From Streptomyces longispororuber (GTDB lineage Bacteria; Actinomycetota; Actinomycetes; Streptomycetales; Streptomycetaceae), in contig NZ_JAMOLN010000002.1 in the NCBI RefSeq assembly GCF_024448165.1, positions 62,001 through 126,000 on the forward strand: 64,000 nt of DNA, written 5' to 3'. The position numbers and the translations under genes were made by a program. Under the pieces are notes generated by a model. The model was not told the origin of the DNA and did no database searches. It saw nothing but the letters and a program-made list of their open reading frames with translations. This document shows positions 16,766 through 26,408 of the stretch, piece after piece (position 1 is the stretch's first letter; each line of letters opens with the position of its first letter).

Positions 16766-17710
16766 GTGCGCCACCGAACCATCGCTGTGACCTCGACACT
16801 CGTGATCGGCACAGCGGTCACTGCCCTCTCGGCCGTGACCGGCTGCGCAGGAAACACCCGTACAACGGCGCAGCACGCCGCAGCCAGACCGGCCGGCGAC
16901 CTGCCGCGTGACCTCACCCGGGCCGAGCAAGGCCGACTGGAACAGGCCGAAGAGCTACTGATACAGCGCTGCATGCAACACAAGGGCTTCCGCTACCAGG
17001 TGCCCGCACGGATCGACGCGGACACGGACCACGCCTTCACCTACCGCCTGGTCCAGGACGACGTCGCCTGGGCAAGGGAACACGGCTACGGCGAACAACT
17101 TCGGCGTGCCTTCTTCAAGGCCAAGGAGCGCGAGGAGATCGCCGCACGCCGTCAGCACATGACATCGGCCGAACACGAGCGCTTCACCTCTGCCCTTCAA
17201 GGGGGGCCGGACACACCCACGCTCTCCGCACGACTGCCGGCAGGGGGCACCGTCCGAACTCTCAACGGGGGCTGCACACGGGCCGCCCGGGACGATCTGT
17301 ACGGCGATGCGAAAGCGTGGTTTCACGCCGACAAGATCGCCACCAACCTCACCGCGGTGTACCTGCCGAAGGTCATGAGCGACCCTCGCTTCACAGCTGC
17401 CCTCAAGATGTGGTCCCGCTGCATGCAGGACATGACGGGACACCGCTACCCCGACCCCGATACGGCACGTGCCGACACGAGACAGCGGACCGCGAAGCTC
17501 GGCGCTGTGCAGGCGCACACCCTGGAAGTCGAGGTGGCCGTAGCGGAGGCGACCTGCGCCCGCACCACGTCACTGCCCGCCACCTTGTCCAGGCTTGACC
17601 GTGAATACGGCGCCCCCGTGCGCGAGCAGTACGCCGAGGAGATAGCCGCCTGCAACCGGATGAAGCTAGCGGCCCTGCAACGAGCGGACCTGCTCGAAGA
17701 CCGCGACTGA
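16766..17710 (+). CDS. Putative lipoprotein
   Basis: A 314-residue exported protein. A signal sequence is followed by a lipobox at LSAVTGC (Cys near residue 27), so it is probably anchored to the outer face of the membrane. The mature part is helical and charged, with conserved-looking Cys pairs (IQRCMQHKGFRY, NGGCTRAARDDLYGDAKAW, WSRCMQDMTGHRYPDP, CARTTSL). The phrase CM..G..Y in two places suggests an internal repeat. The GTG start follows GGGGGCAG. It is a type of lipoprotein common in streptomycetes, without known function. Confidence 0.8.
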   Translation: MRHRTIAVTSTLVIGTAVTALSAVTGCAGNTRTTAQHAAARPAGDLPRDLTRAEQGRLEQAEELLIQRCMQHKGFRYQVPARIDADTDHAFTYRLVQDDVAWAREHGYGEQLRRAFFKAKEREEIAARRQHMTSAEHERFTSALQGGPDTPTLSARLPAGGTVRTLNGGCTRAARDDLYGDAKAWFHADKIATNLTAVYLPKVMSDPRFTAALKMWSRCMQDMTGHRYPDPDTARADTRQRTAKLGAVQAHTLEVEVAVAEATCARTTSLPATLSRLDREYGAPVREQYAEEIAACNRMKLAALQRADLLEDRD

Positions 17711-17798
17711 CCTGTGGGCTACGCCCCGCCGTCGAGGTGGCAGGCGCAGTCACGTCAAACCCGTCCCCGACCAGCAACCGAGACCCCGAGGAGATACG

Positions 17799-18290
17799 GT
17801 GCACAAGTTCCGCGTCGCACTCACCGCGACAGCAGTCACAGCAGTCACAGCAACGGCAGCGACGCTGCTGGCCATGCCCGCCCAAGCCGCTCCCGCCGGC
17901 GCCAACTGCGACCGCCTGTACCAGCAGTACGCCGCCAACGGAGGCGACGGCTACATCCGCGCATACGACGGAGTCGACTGCACCCAGCAGATCGGCGCTG
18001 CCCAGGGCGACGACGACAACTGGAACGACGCCTCCGGGCCGTTCCGCAGCCCCTCCAACGACAAGGCCACTTCACTGCTCAATACCGGTACGTACTCCGG
18101 CGGTGTCAACAACGTGCAGTTCTGGGAGAACGCCGGCCCCACGGGGCACACCGGCTGCCTGCGCCGAGGAGAGCTCTACGCCGACGACCTGCGGGACAAC
18201 GTCCTCGCGTTCGGCGCCAGCAAGATCAACGCGAACAACAAGATCAGCTCCCACCGCTGGTCCTCCGGCTGCACCAACCCCCTGACCTGA
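17799..18290 (+). CDS. Secreted small protein, possibly beta/gamma-crystallin (I36) like
   Basis: A 163-residue protein with a signal peptide ending AMPAQAA. The mature domain opens CDRLYQQYAANGGDGYIRAYDG and contains YSGGVNNVQFWENAG and ANNKISSHRWSSGC. The pattern of Tyr corners, Asn/Gly turns and four Cys residues is reminiscent of the beta/gamma-crystallin fold of peptidase-inhibitor family I36. The match is loose. The GTG start follows GAGGAGA. A strong hairpin terminator follows at once. Confidence 0.75.
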   Translation: MHKFRVALTATAVTAVTATAATLLAMPAQAAPAGANCDRLYQQYAANGGDGYIRAYDGVDCTQQIGAAQGDDDNWNDASGPFRSPSNDKATSLLNTGTYSGGVNNVQFWENAGPTGHTGCLRRGELYADDLRDNVLAFGASKINANNKISSHRWSSGCTNPLT

Positions 18291-18295
18291 CACCG

Positions 18296-18333
18296 CGTAC
18301 GCTGCCCGGCATGGACTGACCGGGCAGCGTACG
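18296..18333. terminator. Hairpin terminator
   Basis: Perfect 14-bp stem CGTACGCTGCCCGG / CCGGGCAGCGTACG with a 10-base loop, starting 6 bases after the stop codon. Confidence 0.85.
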
Positions 18334-18765
18334 ACGTGGAGTCGGGGACCACGTTCCCCCGCGGGTGCCAGTGACCCGCAAAGTCACCTCGATCCTCGGA
18401 GCTGTCAGGTAGGAGTGGAACAGTTGGCCTTGCAGGAAGCCGAGTTGGGCTCACGGCCGGCGTTGAGCGGCCGGTAGAGGCTCCTGCGAAGCCGTACCGG
18501 CCCAGGGACGTAGGCGGCGCCCTTGATATCGCCGGCGTTGGACCTTCAGACGGGAAGTTGCTTCCTCACGCGCCCCGTTGTGGTCGGCCGCATGCTTGCG
18601 GGGCACATCGGTAAGCCAAGTAAGGTTCGTTCCCTCGTGGTTGTACCCGGCGCGGTGTCCTCCGCGGCGGGCGTGCTTGAGTACGTGGTGAGACAGACGT
18701 GTGATCCATTGCCCGTTCTGCCTGCTCAGACAAGTGTGGAGGGATCGGCGGCGGAGGGTACGAGA
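18334..18765. other. Region before the LysR gene
   Basis: 432 bases. The frame of the LysR gene is open upstream to 18523 but reads as noncoding. No divergent target gene is present, which is unusual for a LysR regulator. Confidence 0.4.
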
Positions 18766-19656
18766 GTGGAGCTGCGGGACATCGAGATCTTTCTGACGTT
18801 GGCTGAAGAACTTCACTTCGGGCGGACTGCGCAGCGACTTCATGTGTCTCAGGCGCGCGTGAGTCAGTCCCTTGCCAAGCAGGAGCGGCAGATCGGCGCG
18901 CGCTTGTTCACCCGCAGCAGCCGCCACGTCGAACTGACGCCCATCGGAGCTCAGCTACGCGAAAGCTTCAGCGTCGGCTACCAGCAGATCTGTGACGGGA
19001 TCAGGGACGCGTCCGCCGCCGCCCGAGCTGCCCGGAGCACGCTCACGCTCGGGCTCCACGGGCCCCAGGCCCACGATCAGGCGGACCTACTCGACCTGTT
19101 CCGCAAGCGGCACCCTGACGTCGAACTGCGCATCAGGGAGATGAACTTCACCGACCCGTTCGGCCCGCTGCGCGAGGGCTCGGTCGAAGTCGCGTCGGCG
19201 TGGCTGCCCGTCCGGGAACCCGACCTCACCGTCGGCCCCCTGATCGACACGGAACCCCTGCTGCTCATGGTGGCCACCGACCACCCCCTGGCCCTGCGGG
19301 ACACCGTAGGGATGGAGGATCTCGCGGACTGGGTCCTGCCGTACTCAGGGCCGCCCACCCCCGAGTACTGGCTGCAGACGCTTGTGCCCACCCACACGCC
19401 GAGCGGGCGCCCCATCCGGCGCGGACCGAAAGTCACCACCTTCCAGGAGGTGGCCGCGGCCGTGGCCGCCGGCCACGCCGTGAGCCTCGTCCATGGGGAC
19501 GCCGCTCGCTACTACCGCTGGCCCGGCCTGCGCTTCCTGAGCCCTCACGACGCCCCCACGGGACAGTGGGCCCTGATCTGGCCGACCGGCGCCGAGACGG
19601 ACCTCATCCGCGCTCTGGCGCGCGCGGCACGGGACACCGGCCCGCGCACGGGCTGA
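18766..19656 (+). CDS. LysR-family transcriptional regulator
   Basis: A 296-residue regulator. The winged helix is at residues 1-60 (ELRDIEIFLTLAEELHFGRTA, then LHVSQARVSQSLAKQERQIGARLFTR), followed by a periplasmic-binding-like effector domain from about residue 90. The GTG at 18766 follows GGAGGGT and gives the canonical start two residues before LRDIE. No divergent partner is visible, so the target and effector are unknown; the downstream convergent DinB/VOC operon is one possibility. Confidence 0.9.
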   Translation: MELRDIEIFLTLAEELHFGRTAQRLHVSQARVSQSLAKQERQIGARLFTRSSRHVELTPIGAQLRESFSVGYQQICDGIRDASAAARAARSTLTLGLHGPQAHDQADLLDLFRKRHPDVELRIREMNFTDPFGPLREGSVEVASAWLPVREPDLTVGPLIDTEPLLLMVATDHPLALRDTVGMEDLADWVLPYSGPPTPEYWLQTLVPTHTPSGRPIRRGPKVTTFQEVAAAVAAGHAVSLVHGDAARYYRWPGLRFLSPHDAPTGQWALIWPTGAETDLIRALARAARDTGPRTG

Positions 19657-19683
19657 GCCGGAACGGTTCAGGCGGCGGAAGCG

Positions 19684-20190
19684 TCAGGTCAGGACCAGCC
19701 AACGCCGGCCGTCGAGGAGTTCTCGCACCGTATCGAGGTGGCCGGCATGGCAGGCGGTCTCGGTGATGACATGGAGCAGGACGTCTCGATGGGTGTGCAG
19801 GTGCGGTTCGCCGAAGAGGTGGTGGGGCCACCAGGCCAGGGGAGCGTCCATAGGGGTGGCGTTGATGATGGTGTCCGCGCGGCCGGCTTGTGTGCGGTAT
19901 CGGTCAAGGATCGCGGCAGCCTGTGCGTCCGGGCCCACCTGCCATGCGTCGCCGTCGTCCCCCAGGGAGTTGATGACGTCTTCGTCGCCGCGTACCACCG
20001 CGTGGAACCAGAACCGCTCGACGTCGAGAGTGAGATGCTGGATCAGGCCGAGGCAGTTCCATCCGGAGGGCAGCACCGGTTGGCGCAGGGCATCCGCATC
20101 GAGGCCGTCGAGTATGCCGAGAACGTGGCGGCGCTGTCCGTGCAGGACCGACAGGAGTGTCTGGATCTCGGGCCCCGGCGCCGCGGTCAC
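19684..20190 (-). CDS. DinB-family protein (DUF664)
   Basis: A 168-residue four-helix-bundle protein: LLSVLHGQRRHVLGILDGLDAD, then GWNCLGLIQHLTLDVERFWF and LLHVITETACHAGHLDTVRELLDG. The three His residues (QHLT, HVITE, HAGH) are the metal site of the DinB/mycothiol-dependent fold. Such enzymes often use mycothiol or bacillithiol. Its ATG overlaps the stop of the upstream VOC gene (ATGA), so the two are translationally coupled. Confidence 0.88.
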   Translation of the reverse strand: MTAAPGPEIQTLLSVLHGQRRHVLGILDGLDADALRQPVLPSGWNCLGLIQHLTLDVERFWFHAVVRGDEDVINSLGDDGDAWQVGPDAQAAAILDRYRTQAGRADTIINATPMDAPLAWWPHHLFGEPHLHTHRDVLLHVITETACHAGHLDTVRELLDGRRWLVLT

Positions 20191-20588
20191 CGGGCGATTT
20201 CCCAGACGTGGCCGCCGGGATCACGGAAGCTGGCGGTCCGTATGCCCCAAGGCCGGTCCATGGGGCCGTTGAGCAGGGTGACACCGCGGGCGGCCAGTTC
20301 CTTGCACATCGCGTCCACATCGTCGACGGGCAGGGTGAGTTGGAGCCTCGTGCCGGCGTCGGATTGGGCAACGCGAGCAGGTGCGATGAGCTCGGGTGCT
20401 GCGGTGGTCTTCAGCAGGTTGATGAGGGTGTTGCCGAATTCGAAGACGGCCGAGTTGTCGTTCTCGAAGGCCACCGGCAGTCCGAAGACCTCCCGGTAGA
20501 ACTGCTTCGTGGCGTCGAGATCCTCGGTGAAGAGGGTGATCGCGCTGATGGTTGTGGGCCATGAGGGGGTGCGTGCCGTGTCTGTCAC
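20187..20588 (-). CDS. VOC-family protein
   Basis: A 133-residue VOC protein: SAITLFTEDLDATKQFYREVFGLPV, then NTLINLLK and PWGIRTASFRDPGGHVWEIAR, with metal-ligand Glu near the end. GTG at 20588 is chosen because the preceding frame reads as noncoding; its ribosome site is weak. It is coupled to the DinB gene. A VOC plus DinB pair suggests thiol-dependent detoxification of a small molecule, which is inference. Confidence 0.85.
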   Translation of the reverse strand: MTDTARTPSWPTTISAITLFTEDLDATKQFYREVFGLPVAFENDNSAVFEFGNTLINLLKTTAAPELIAPARVAQSDAGTRLQLTLPVDDVDAMCKELAARGVTLLNGPMDRPWGIRTASFRDPGGHVWEIAR

Positions 20589-21065
20589 AGCTACAGGACT
20601 ATCCACGAGCGGGCGAGCCGCGTACAGAGGTCTGATGGAGGGATCTCCTGGCCACAGGAATGGCGTCACCTGGTGAACGCCATCGCCATCGCCTATGAGT
20701 CTGCAGTAGCGGTTGCGGGCCCGACGCCCACCCGTGGTGCCACGTGCACCGCGGGGCAAGACCGCCTACGGAGCGGTCACGGAAACACTCCTCGGCAGAT
20801 CCACCCGTGCCTCCGGCTCTCCATCGATAACGTCATGGTTATCTGACGATGCGAAACCCGTCATTGTTGGCCCTGTGCTCTCAGGGCAAGCTGAGGCGCG
20901 AACGTGCCAGGCAGAAGGGTCTGCAACGGCAGGTCAAGGCGCGGACGAGTCCGGAGGCGGCGCCCCAGGAAGGGACGTGCCGGCAGGCTGCGTAACGGCC
21001 TTGCTGCCTGTGCGGGCGCCGGTCCGGCGTGGGGACGGCGTCATATCAGGGAACGGGGGTTCTTC
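20589..21065. other. Divergent intergenic region
   Basis: 477 bases between the VOC and beta-propeller lipoprotein starts. No gene seen, apart from one operator-like palindrome at 20826-20843. Confidence 0.45.
20826..20843. promoter_or_regulatory. Operator-like palindrome
   Basis: GATAAC-GTCATG-GTTATC, perfect 6-bp arms midway between the divergent genes. The shape fits a dimeric regulator; which one is unknown. Confidence 0.45.
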
Positions 21066-22400
21066 GTGCGCAGCGCGCGATGGTCTGTCATGGGCGTGAT
21101 CTGCGGGACCGTGGCAGGGGCGATCCTGCTGGCCGGTTGCTCCAGTGACTCAGCGGACGGCACGGGTTACCGCCGGCCGGTGCGGGACGAGGCATCGGCC
21201 GCCCCCGCTGCCAAGGCCTACGACCCGCCGCGCAAGTTCACCGGCGGCGGGGTGCGGCTGTCCGCCACGGAGGCTGAGCACACGGAGACGACGCTGTGGA
21301 AGACGAAGGCGTTCGTCCTGACCGAGACCAGCCTGAGCGCCTACGACACCCGGGGCAGCGGCGGTCCGGCGTGGTCCGTGAGGAAGCCCGCGGGCATGTC
21401 GACCGGTGTGGACGAGCGCGCACGCGTGTGGGAGAGCACCCAGCCTTCCGTGGTCACGCAGGGTGGACGGACTCTGGTGCTGTTCGCCTACCAGAAGTAC
21501 ACCGAGGGCACGGGCACGGCCAAAGGCAGATCCACGGTGAGTCTGCGGGCCGTGGACGCGGACAGCGGCACGGTGGCCTGGACCGTCAGTGTCCCGGCGC
21601 CCAAGGGGATGAGCTTCAACTCCGACTCCAGCCCGTCAGTGGTCGGGGTCGAAGACGGCATCGCCGTGCTGACCGCCCGCACCACCCCCGACTTCGACGA
21701 CGTGTACGACGACCCGCGCAGCATGGTCACCTACGGGATCGACCTTGCTGCGCGCCACGTCGACTGGCGGGAAAGCGGGTTCGGTGCGCGGGTGGTCGCC
21801 GACGGCGTGATAGCCGGCGAGCAACTGCCCCGGCAGGCAGAGATCGGAGACGTGAACTGGACCGCTCCCGACGGAGGCATGCGCCTGGTGGGCCGGTCCG
21901 TCAGCGACGGGACGGTGCGCTGGAAGGACTCCCGCAATCTGTTCGGGCTGAAGATCGAGAGCATGGGCGCCGGTCTGATGTCGGTCGAGATGGTGCTGGA
22001 GTTCAAGGAGAACCGTCAGACGTATGCGCTGCTCGACGCCACGACGGGCAGGCGTCCCGCGGGGATGACCGAGGCCGGTGAGCGCGACTTCGCCTACGAG
22101 GGGCGCTCCTGTGTCTACGACGAGCGCTCCGTCATCGTCTGCGGATCTGCGGACCACAGCCTGACAGCCCTGGACTCCCGCACGCACACGGTGCTGTGGG
22201 AGATCAACGAGGACGACCCCTCCCGGGACGTGCCCTCACTGATCGCGGCCTGGCACGGGGCGGTCTACGTCGACGCCGGCGTCATCCTGGATGCGCGGAC
22301 CGGCAAGGACGACGGCACCTTCTCCGCCGGATATCTGACGCACGTGAACGAGTACGGCGGCCTGGACATGGACTTGACGGTCTACGAGGCTGCCGGCTGA
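21066..22400 (+). CDS. Lipoprotein with PQQ-like beta-propeller repeats
   Basis: A 444-residue exported protein. A signal peptide with lipobox LLAGCSS (Cys near residue 23) leads to PQQ-type repeats: LTETSLSAYDTRGSGGPAWSV, LRAVDADSGTVAWTVSVP, YGIDLAARHVDWRESG, GRSVSDGTVRWKDS, LTALDSRTHTVLWEIN and GVILDARTGK. These are the four-strand blades with a D..TG..W signature seen in BamB and PQQ enzymes. No quinone-site residues are evident, so a surface scaffold or binding role is likely. The GTG at 21066 follows a G-rich ribosome site. Confidence 0.85.
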   Translation: MRSARWSVMGVICGTVAGAILLAGCSSDSADGTGYRRPVRDEASAAPAAKAYDPPRKFTGGGVRLSATEAEHTETTLWKTKAFVLTETSLSAYDTRGSGGPAWSVRKPAGMSTGVDERARVWESTQPSVVTQGGRTLVLFAYQKYTEGTGTAKGRSTVSLRAVDADSGTVAWTVSVPAPKGMSFNSDSSPSVVGVEDGIAVLTARTTPDFDDVYDDPRSMVTYGIDLAARHVDWRESGFGARVVADGVIAGEQLPRQAEIGDVNWTAPDGGMRLVGRSVSDGTVRWKDSRNLFGLKIESMGAGLMSVEMVLEFKENRQTYALLDATTGRRPAGMTEAGERDFAYEGRSCVYDERSVIVCGSADHSLTALDSRTHTVLWEINEDDPSRDVPSLIAAWHGAVYVDAGVILDARTGKDDGTFSAGYLTHVNEYGGLDMDLTVYEAAG

Positions 22401-22486
22401 CACGGGTCCTGGCATCCCGCGAGGGCCCAAGACTTGAAGCGCGCCCGCACAGGGACGCACGGTGAGGCAGGCTGGGGGAGAACCGG

Positions 22487-23029
22487 GTGAGGGATCGTCG
22501 CGCCAGAACGGTGCGGATGCTGTGGAGCGCCGGCGCGGCCGTGGCCCTGGCCCTGCTGACGGCGGGCTGCAGCCCGCCGGAGCTCCAACTGGTGGCCGTG
22601 GGTCAAGGCCCGCAGGGCGAGCTGCGCGCCCTGTTGCGGCCCTGTTCGGGCGCCGCGCATATGGAAGAGGTCAGCATCCAGCACATCGCCGATGAGACGG
22701 ACGGCGCGGATCCGGAAGTCCTGGACGGCTGGTCGGCCCGGCCACCGAGGTCAGTCACAGGAGAACTGGAGATCAGCCTCTACGCGCCGCCCCAGAACTG
22801 GCACGGCGCGGCCCAACCGGCCAGGAAACTGTCCGCGGCCGGGTTCTACTCGGTGGACTTTGTGATCGGAAGGCAAGAGACGCAGCCGCGGTCCATCGTC
22901 GTCAAGTACCGGGGAATCGGCCGCTTCGAGGCCGCCGATGTCGAGGGACTGGCCCCCGGACAGTGGTGGGCCGATGGGAAAGTCATGAGCCGCACCCAGT
23001 TCCGGGAGCATACCGACGACGTCTGCTGA
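22487..23029 (+). CDS. Putative lipoprotein
   Basis: A 180-residue protein with signal peptide and lipobox LLTAGCS (Cys near residue 28). The mature region begins PPELQLVAVGQGPQGELRALLRPC and includes WHGAAQPARKLSAAGFYSVDFVIG, giving a small beta-rich domain with two further Cys. The GTG follows GGGGGAG. It lies 86 bases after the propeller lipoprotein on the same strand and is probably co-transcribed. Function unknown. Confidence 0.82.
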   Translation: MRDRRARTVRMLWSAGAAVALALLTAGCSPPELQLVAVGQGPQGELRALLRPCSGAAHMEEVSIQHIADETDGADPEVLDGWSARPPRSVTGELEISLYAPPQNWHGAAQPARKLSAAGFYSVDFVIGRQETQPRSIVVKYRGIGRFEAADVEGLAPGQWWADGKVMSRTQFREHTDDVC

Positions 23030-23221
23030 CCCTCACCAGCGCGGAGTCCCTGGGCCGTTTCGTCCCGCCGCCATGGACCTCGCACACATCAAGATCCCGG
23101 ACAGTGGCAACGGCCGCAGGTTGCGAACCGCCCTTCCCGGCGCCCAGTGGACGAAGATCCTCACGCGCAGGAGGTACTGTCAAATCCTGTGGACCGACCG
23201 GACAGCCCTATGACCGGTCGA

Positions 23222-24205
23222 TCAAGCAAGCGGCTTGCGGAATCGGACGTACTCGTTCAGCCGCCGGAACCCCACACTCTCGTAAAGATCGAAGGACCGG
23301 TGCGGATTTGCCGTGCCCGTGAACAGCCGAGCGGTCGTTGCGCCCTGCTGGCGAAGGCTTCGCAACCCGTCCAGCAGCAGGACCCGGCCGATTCCGAGGC
23401 GTCGCTGGTCCGTCCGGACACTCAGCTCTTCCACCTCGCCCACGGTGTGGTCGTGACGGCGGATGGAGCACAGGGCGACGCCGACCATGTCCTGCCCCCA
23501 CCAGGCGGCCCTCCAGCATGCCGGGTCGGCGGTGTCGACGAAGTCCTGGAAAGGCCATCTCTGAGTGAAGCCGCGGTCCGCGTACGAATCGACGACCGTC
23601 CTCCACGCTGCACGGTAGTGGCTTGTCTCGATCGGCCCTGTCCGTATCCCGGCCGGCAACTCGCCGCCCGGCTCGGGCACCTGCTGCAGATCGCCCAGCT
23701 CCAGCTCGACCAGACTGAAGACGTGTCGGTAGCCGGCTGCGCGCAGAAGTGCGGTGGCGTCCTCCTCGGAGGCCATGGCGTTCGCGCCGATCACTGCCGT
23801 CCGCGCCGTTCCATGCTGTTGGACGAGCTGGCGGATCCGCTCTTCGGCCCAGCTCAGCATGGCTGAGCCGATGCCCTGGCCGCGATGCTCGGGCAAGAGG
23901 TGGCCGCGGTGCAGGTACAGCCACGTATCGTCCCGCTCCTGCCACCACCGGATCGTCGCGTAGCCGATGACGCTCTCGTCGAGCACCACCAGGATCTGGT
24001 TCTTGGACGGCTCCGCCAACTTGGCAGAAGCTTCGGCGATCTCGGCCGCTGCCGGGAGCCCTTCCACTACCGAATGGACATCGACCCGGTCCCGTTCAAC
24101 ACACCCCAGCCGCACCGCGGCCATGGCGCCGTGGTCTTCGTCGCCGCGATACGGCCGGAACCCGAGGCCGACCGGAAGGTTCTGTCCTGCCGTGCCATCC
24201 AACAT
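23222..24205 (-). CDS. Double-domain GNAT acetyltransferase
   Basis: A 327-residue protein with two GNAT folds. The N-terminal domain has the acetyl-CoA loop LLPEHRGQGIGSAM; the C-terminal one has VRTDQRRLGIGRVL and ends NPHRSFDLYESVGFRRLNEYVRF. This is the tandem layout of mycothiol synthase MshD and of several aminoglycoside or peptide acetyltransferases, but it is not clearly MshD. A cytosolic enzyme with unknown acceptor. It converges on the lipoprotein pair. Confidence 0.85.
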   Translation of the reverse strand: MLDGTAGQNLPVGLGFRPYRGDEDHGAMAAVRLGCVERDRVDVHSVVEGLPAAAEIAEASAKLAEPSKNQILVVLDESVIGYATIRWWQERDDTWLYLHRGHLLPEHRGQGIGSAMLSWAEERIRQLVQQHGTARTAVIGANAMASEEDATALLRAAGYRHVFSLVELELGDLQQVPEPGGELPAGIRTGPIETSHYRAAWRTVVDSYADRGFTQRWPFQDFVDTADPACWRAAWWGQDMVGVALCSIRRHDHTVGEVEELSVRTDQRRLGIGRVLLLDGLRSLRQQGATTARLFTGTANPHRSFDLYESVGFRRLNEYVRFRKPLA

Positions 24206-24247
24206 GACCGGATGTTCTCGAACTTCGACGCAGGTCCGCCACCCTAT

Positions 24248-24888
24248 TCACGCCGCGGTCGTCTGGAACCGTTCAAGGAGCTGGCCGCGTTCAAAGCGGG
24301 CCCCAGCGCGGACGAGGGCAACGAGGTGGGGTGCATTCACGGCTCGCCAGCGGGCCTGGGCGGACTCGACTCCGCAGACGGACGGTCGCGAAGGTCGACT
24401 CGACGGGGTTGGTTCTCCGCAGGTGGATCCAGTGCTCGGCGGGGAAGTCGTAGAACGCCAGCAGCCCATCCTCGTCATCGACGATCTTCTTGACGGCCTT
24501 GGGGAACTTCGCGCCGTACTGCCTGGCGAACGCCTTGACCGCGGCGGCCGCGTGCTCCTTGTCCTCGGCGTTGTAGATGTCCTGGATGGCTTCCTTTGCC
24601 GCGCGCTGAGCTGACTTCGGGAGGCTGTCGAGGCAGTTGGCCGTCTTGCGAACCCAGCACCTTTGGTGGCGGGTTTCGGGGAAGACCTCGTTCAACGCGT
24701 TCCAGAAGCCCAGGGCTCCGTCGCCGACGGCGAGGACGGGAGCGCCGCATGCCGCGCCGCTGGCAGTTCCGCAGCAGGCTCGCCCAGGACTCCGAGGACT
24801 CGCGGTAGCCGTCGGCCATCGCGATCAGCTCCTTCGGGAAGGTACGCCCTCGCGTCCAACCCGAGGCCGATCCACAGGTCATGAGCAT
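24248..24888 (-). pseudogene. IS256-family transposase fossil
   Basis: The minus strand carries, in several frames, FPKELIAMADGYRESSESWASLL, then MNEVFPETRHQRCW, KFPKAVKKIVDDEDGLLAF, HWIHLRRTNPVESTFATVRL with the catalytic Glu, and the true C-terminus ARWRAVNAPHLVALV. At least two frame changes are present, and about 20 codons are missing near 24375. The N-terminal third is absent. Confidence 0.85.
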
Positions 24889-24989
24889 TGCTCCACGCGC
24901 AGCGCCCTCAGAGGTTGGGGCCCAAGGCCCAGGGACCCGGCGGCAGCGTCAACGGCGCCCAGCCGGTCGGCGTCGACGCTGACAGCGTT

Positions 24990-25510
24990 CCCCGGGCCGC
25001 CGATCGCTGCACGCCAGCGCATGAACGGCACCACCGGCCCCGGCCTCGGGAACCGGCCACTGAGGTGAGGCGCCCGGCGCGCGGGGCAGTGACGAAGCGG
25101 ACCGTGGCGTGGCCGTGGACGGTGGGGTGAGCGCGGCATCGACCAGGGCCGCGAAGACGTCGATACCCGGAGCGTGTTGGAGCAGGAGCCCGAGCTGCGG
25201 GTGGTCGGAACGAGGCCGGCATGGGCGGTGAGGTGGGTGGCCGAGGGGGACCTGGTGCCGTCGCGGACGTCGATGAGGAGGCGGGCCGCGGTCCTGACGC
25301 CGACGCCCGCCATCGACGTCAGGACCTTGCTGTCACCCTGCCGAAGGCGACGAGGGCGCAGCGGTGGTCGCCGACCGCCGACGCCGGCCGATGGCGTGCG
25401 TCGTAGGGGCTTGTGTCGATGGGCGGCCCACCCGCCTTTCGGCAGAGCCTGGGAGTACCTCCGCACAGGTCCTGAGTGCTGCTTCGCGCATACCGCTGGC
25501 GGCACGTGAT
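24990..25510 (-). pseudogene. IS110-family transposase fossil
   Basis: SKVLTSMAGVGVRTAARLL followed by DGTRSPSATHLTAHAGLVPTT is the second (transposase_20) domain of IS110/IS116 enzymes. Upstream scraps RQRYARSSTQDL and RRPSAVGDH-like text are in other frames. The DEDD catalytic domain is missing. It abuts the IS256 fossil with no gene between. Confidence 0.75.
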
Positions 25511-25549
25511 CTGCACCAGCTGCCGGCCCCCTGCGGATGATCGCGTTGG

Positions 25550-25732
25550 CTAAGGGGCGCGCCGGAGTCGCAGGCCGTCGCGGAGCCTCCGACGGCTGGC
25601 CCTGATCCGCTCACGGCTCTCGTCCATGCGTTGGCGGCTCTGCTCGATCGCCCGGCGGGACCTTTCCACCTGCTCGCCATGTCCGTGCAGAATCGCGCTA
25701 CCTGCGAAAGCTTGGCCGGGCTCCGACTTCAC
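25550..25732 (-). CDS. Short coiled-coil protein (tentative)
   Basis: A 60-residue frame: KSEPGQAFAGSAILHGHGEQ, then VERSRRAIEQSRQRMDESRERIRASRRRLRD, a strongly periodic Arg/Glu/Ser helix that should form a coiled coil. Its codon use is regular in the helical part. The GTG at 25732 has a GGGGGT nearby, but the longer frame to 26170 cannot be excluded. Unknown function. Confidence 0.4.
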   Translation of the reverse strand: MKSEPGQAFAGSAILHGHGEQVERSRRAIEQSRQRMDESRERIRASRRRLRDGLRLRRAP

Positions 25733-26408
25733 GCTGCCCACCCCCGATGACTGGAGTAGTTGGACTGCTCGTTCGTCACGTAAGCCCTTCCCGAGATCGC
25801 TACGCGGTGGATGCAAGGTTGGAACGGTCGGGCCTGACCGGCTCGCGATCTGTGGGTGCCGGTCCGGCCGACGGACTGGCTCTTGACCGAGGCTGGTGCA
25901 CGCAGGCGCCGGGCCCCGGCCGAACACCGAACGGAAAGGGTGGCAGAGCGATGCACCACGCTGGGGCACACCAGCGCGCAAGCTCCACCCCGCAGGGTCG
26001 CAGTTCCCCACAGCGTGTGCGTCGGCAGGCTTTCGATGTGCGCCCGTTGGTCGAACTGCGAGCCGTGGCGACTCGTTCCACGGCGGAAGGTCGCTCGACC
26101 GGGTCCCGGGTTCGACAACGCGTCCCCGTGGAACGCGCAGGCCACATCCCCCGAGTCCCCGCCAGACCACTCCTCACTCAGGGGCGGGGGACCCCACATA
26201 CGCCCCAGCGGCGTATCGCCGATCTACGCGCCACCCTCGGCGTCGGCAGCGATCCCTCGAACTCCTCGGTCAGCATCGGCTCAGGTAGCGGCCGCGAGGT
26301 GCCGGCCCCGCCCGGAGCCTTTGCAACAACACCCTTCAGTGGCCCGACCGCGCTCCCACCTGCTGCCCTTCGAGGACTTCGCAGGTACCACTGGACCACG
26401 GTCGGCGA
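25733..26408. other. Region without a clear gene
   Basis: 676 bases next to IS fossils. Long frames exist on both strands but all read as shadow sequence rich in Arg, Pro and Ser. Probably eroded DNA. Confidence 0.4.

Noticed and set aside
23072..23212. Short plus-strand frame beginning MDLAHIKIPDSGNGRR
   Set aside because: No homology, no ribosome site, and it ends in the convergent region before the GNAT stop.
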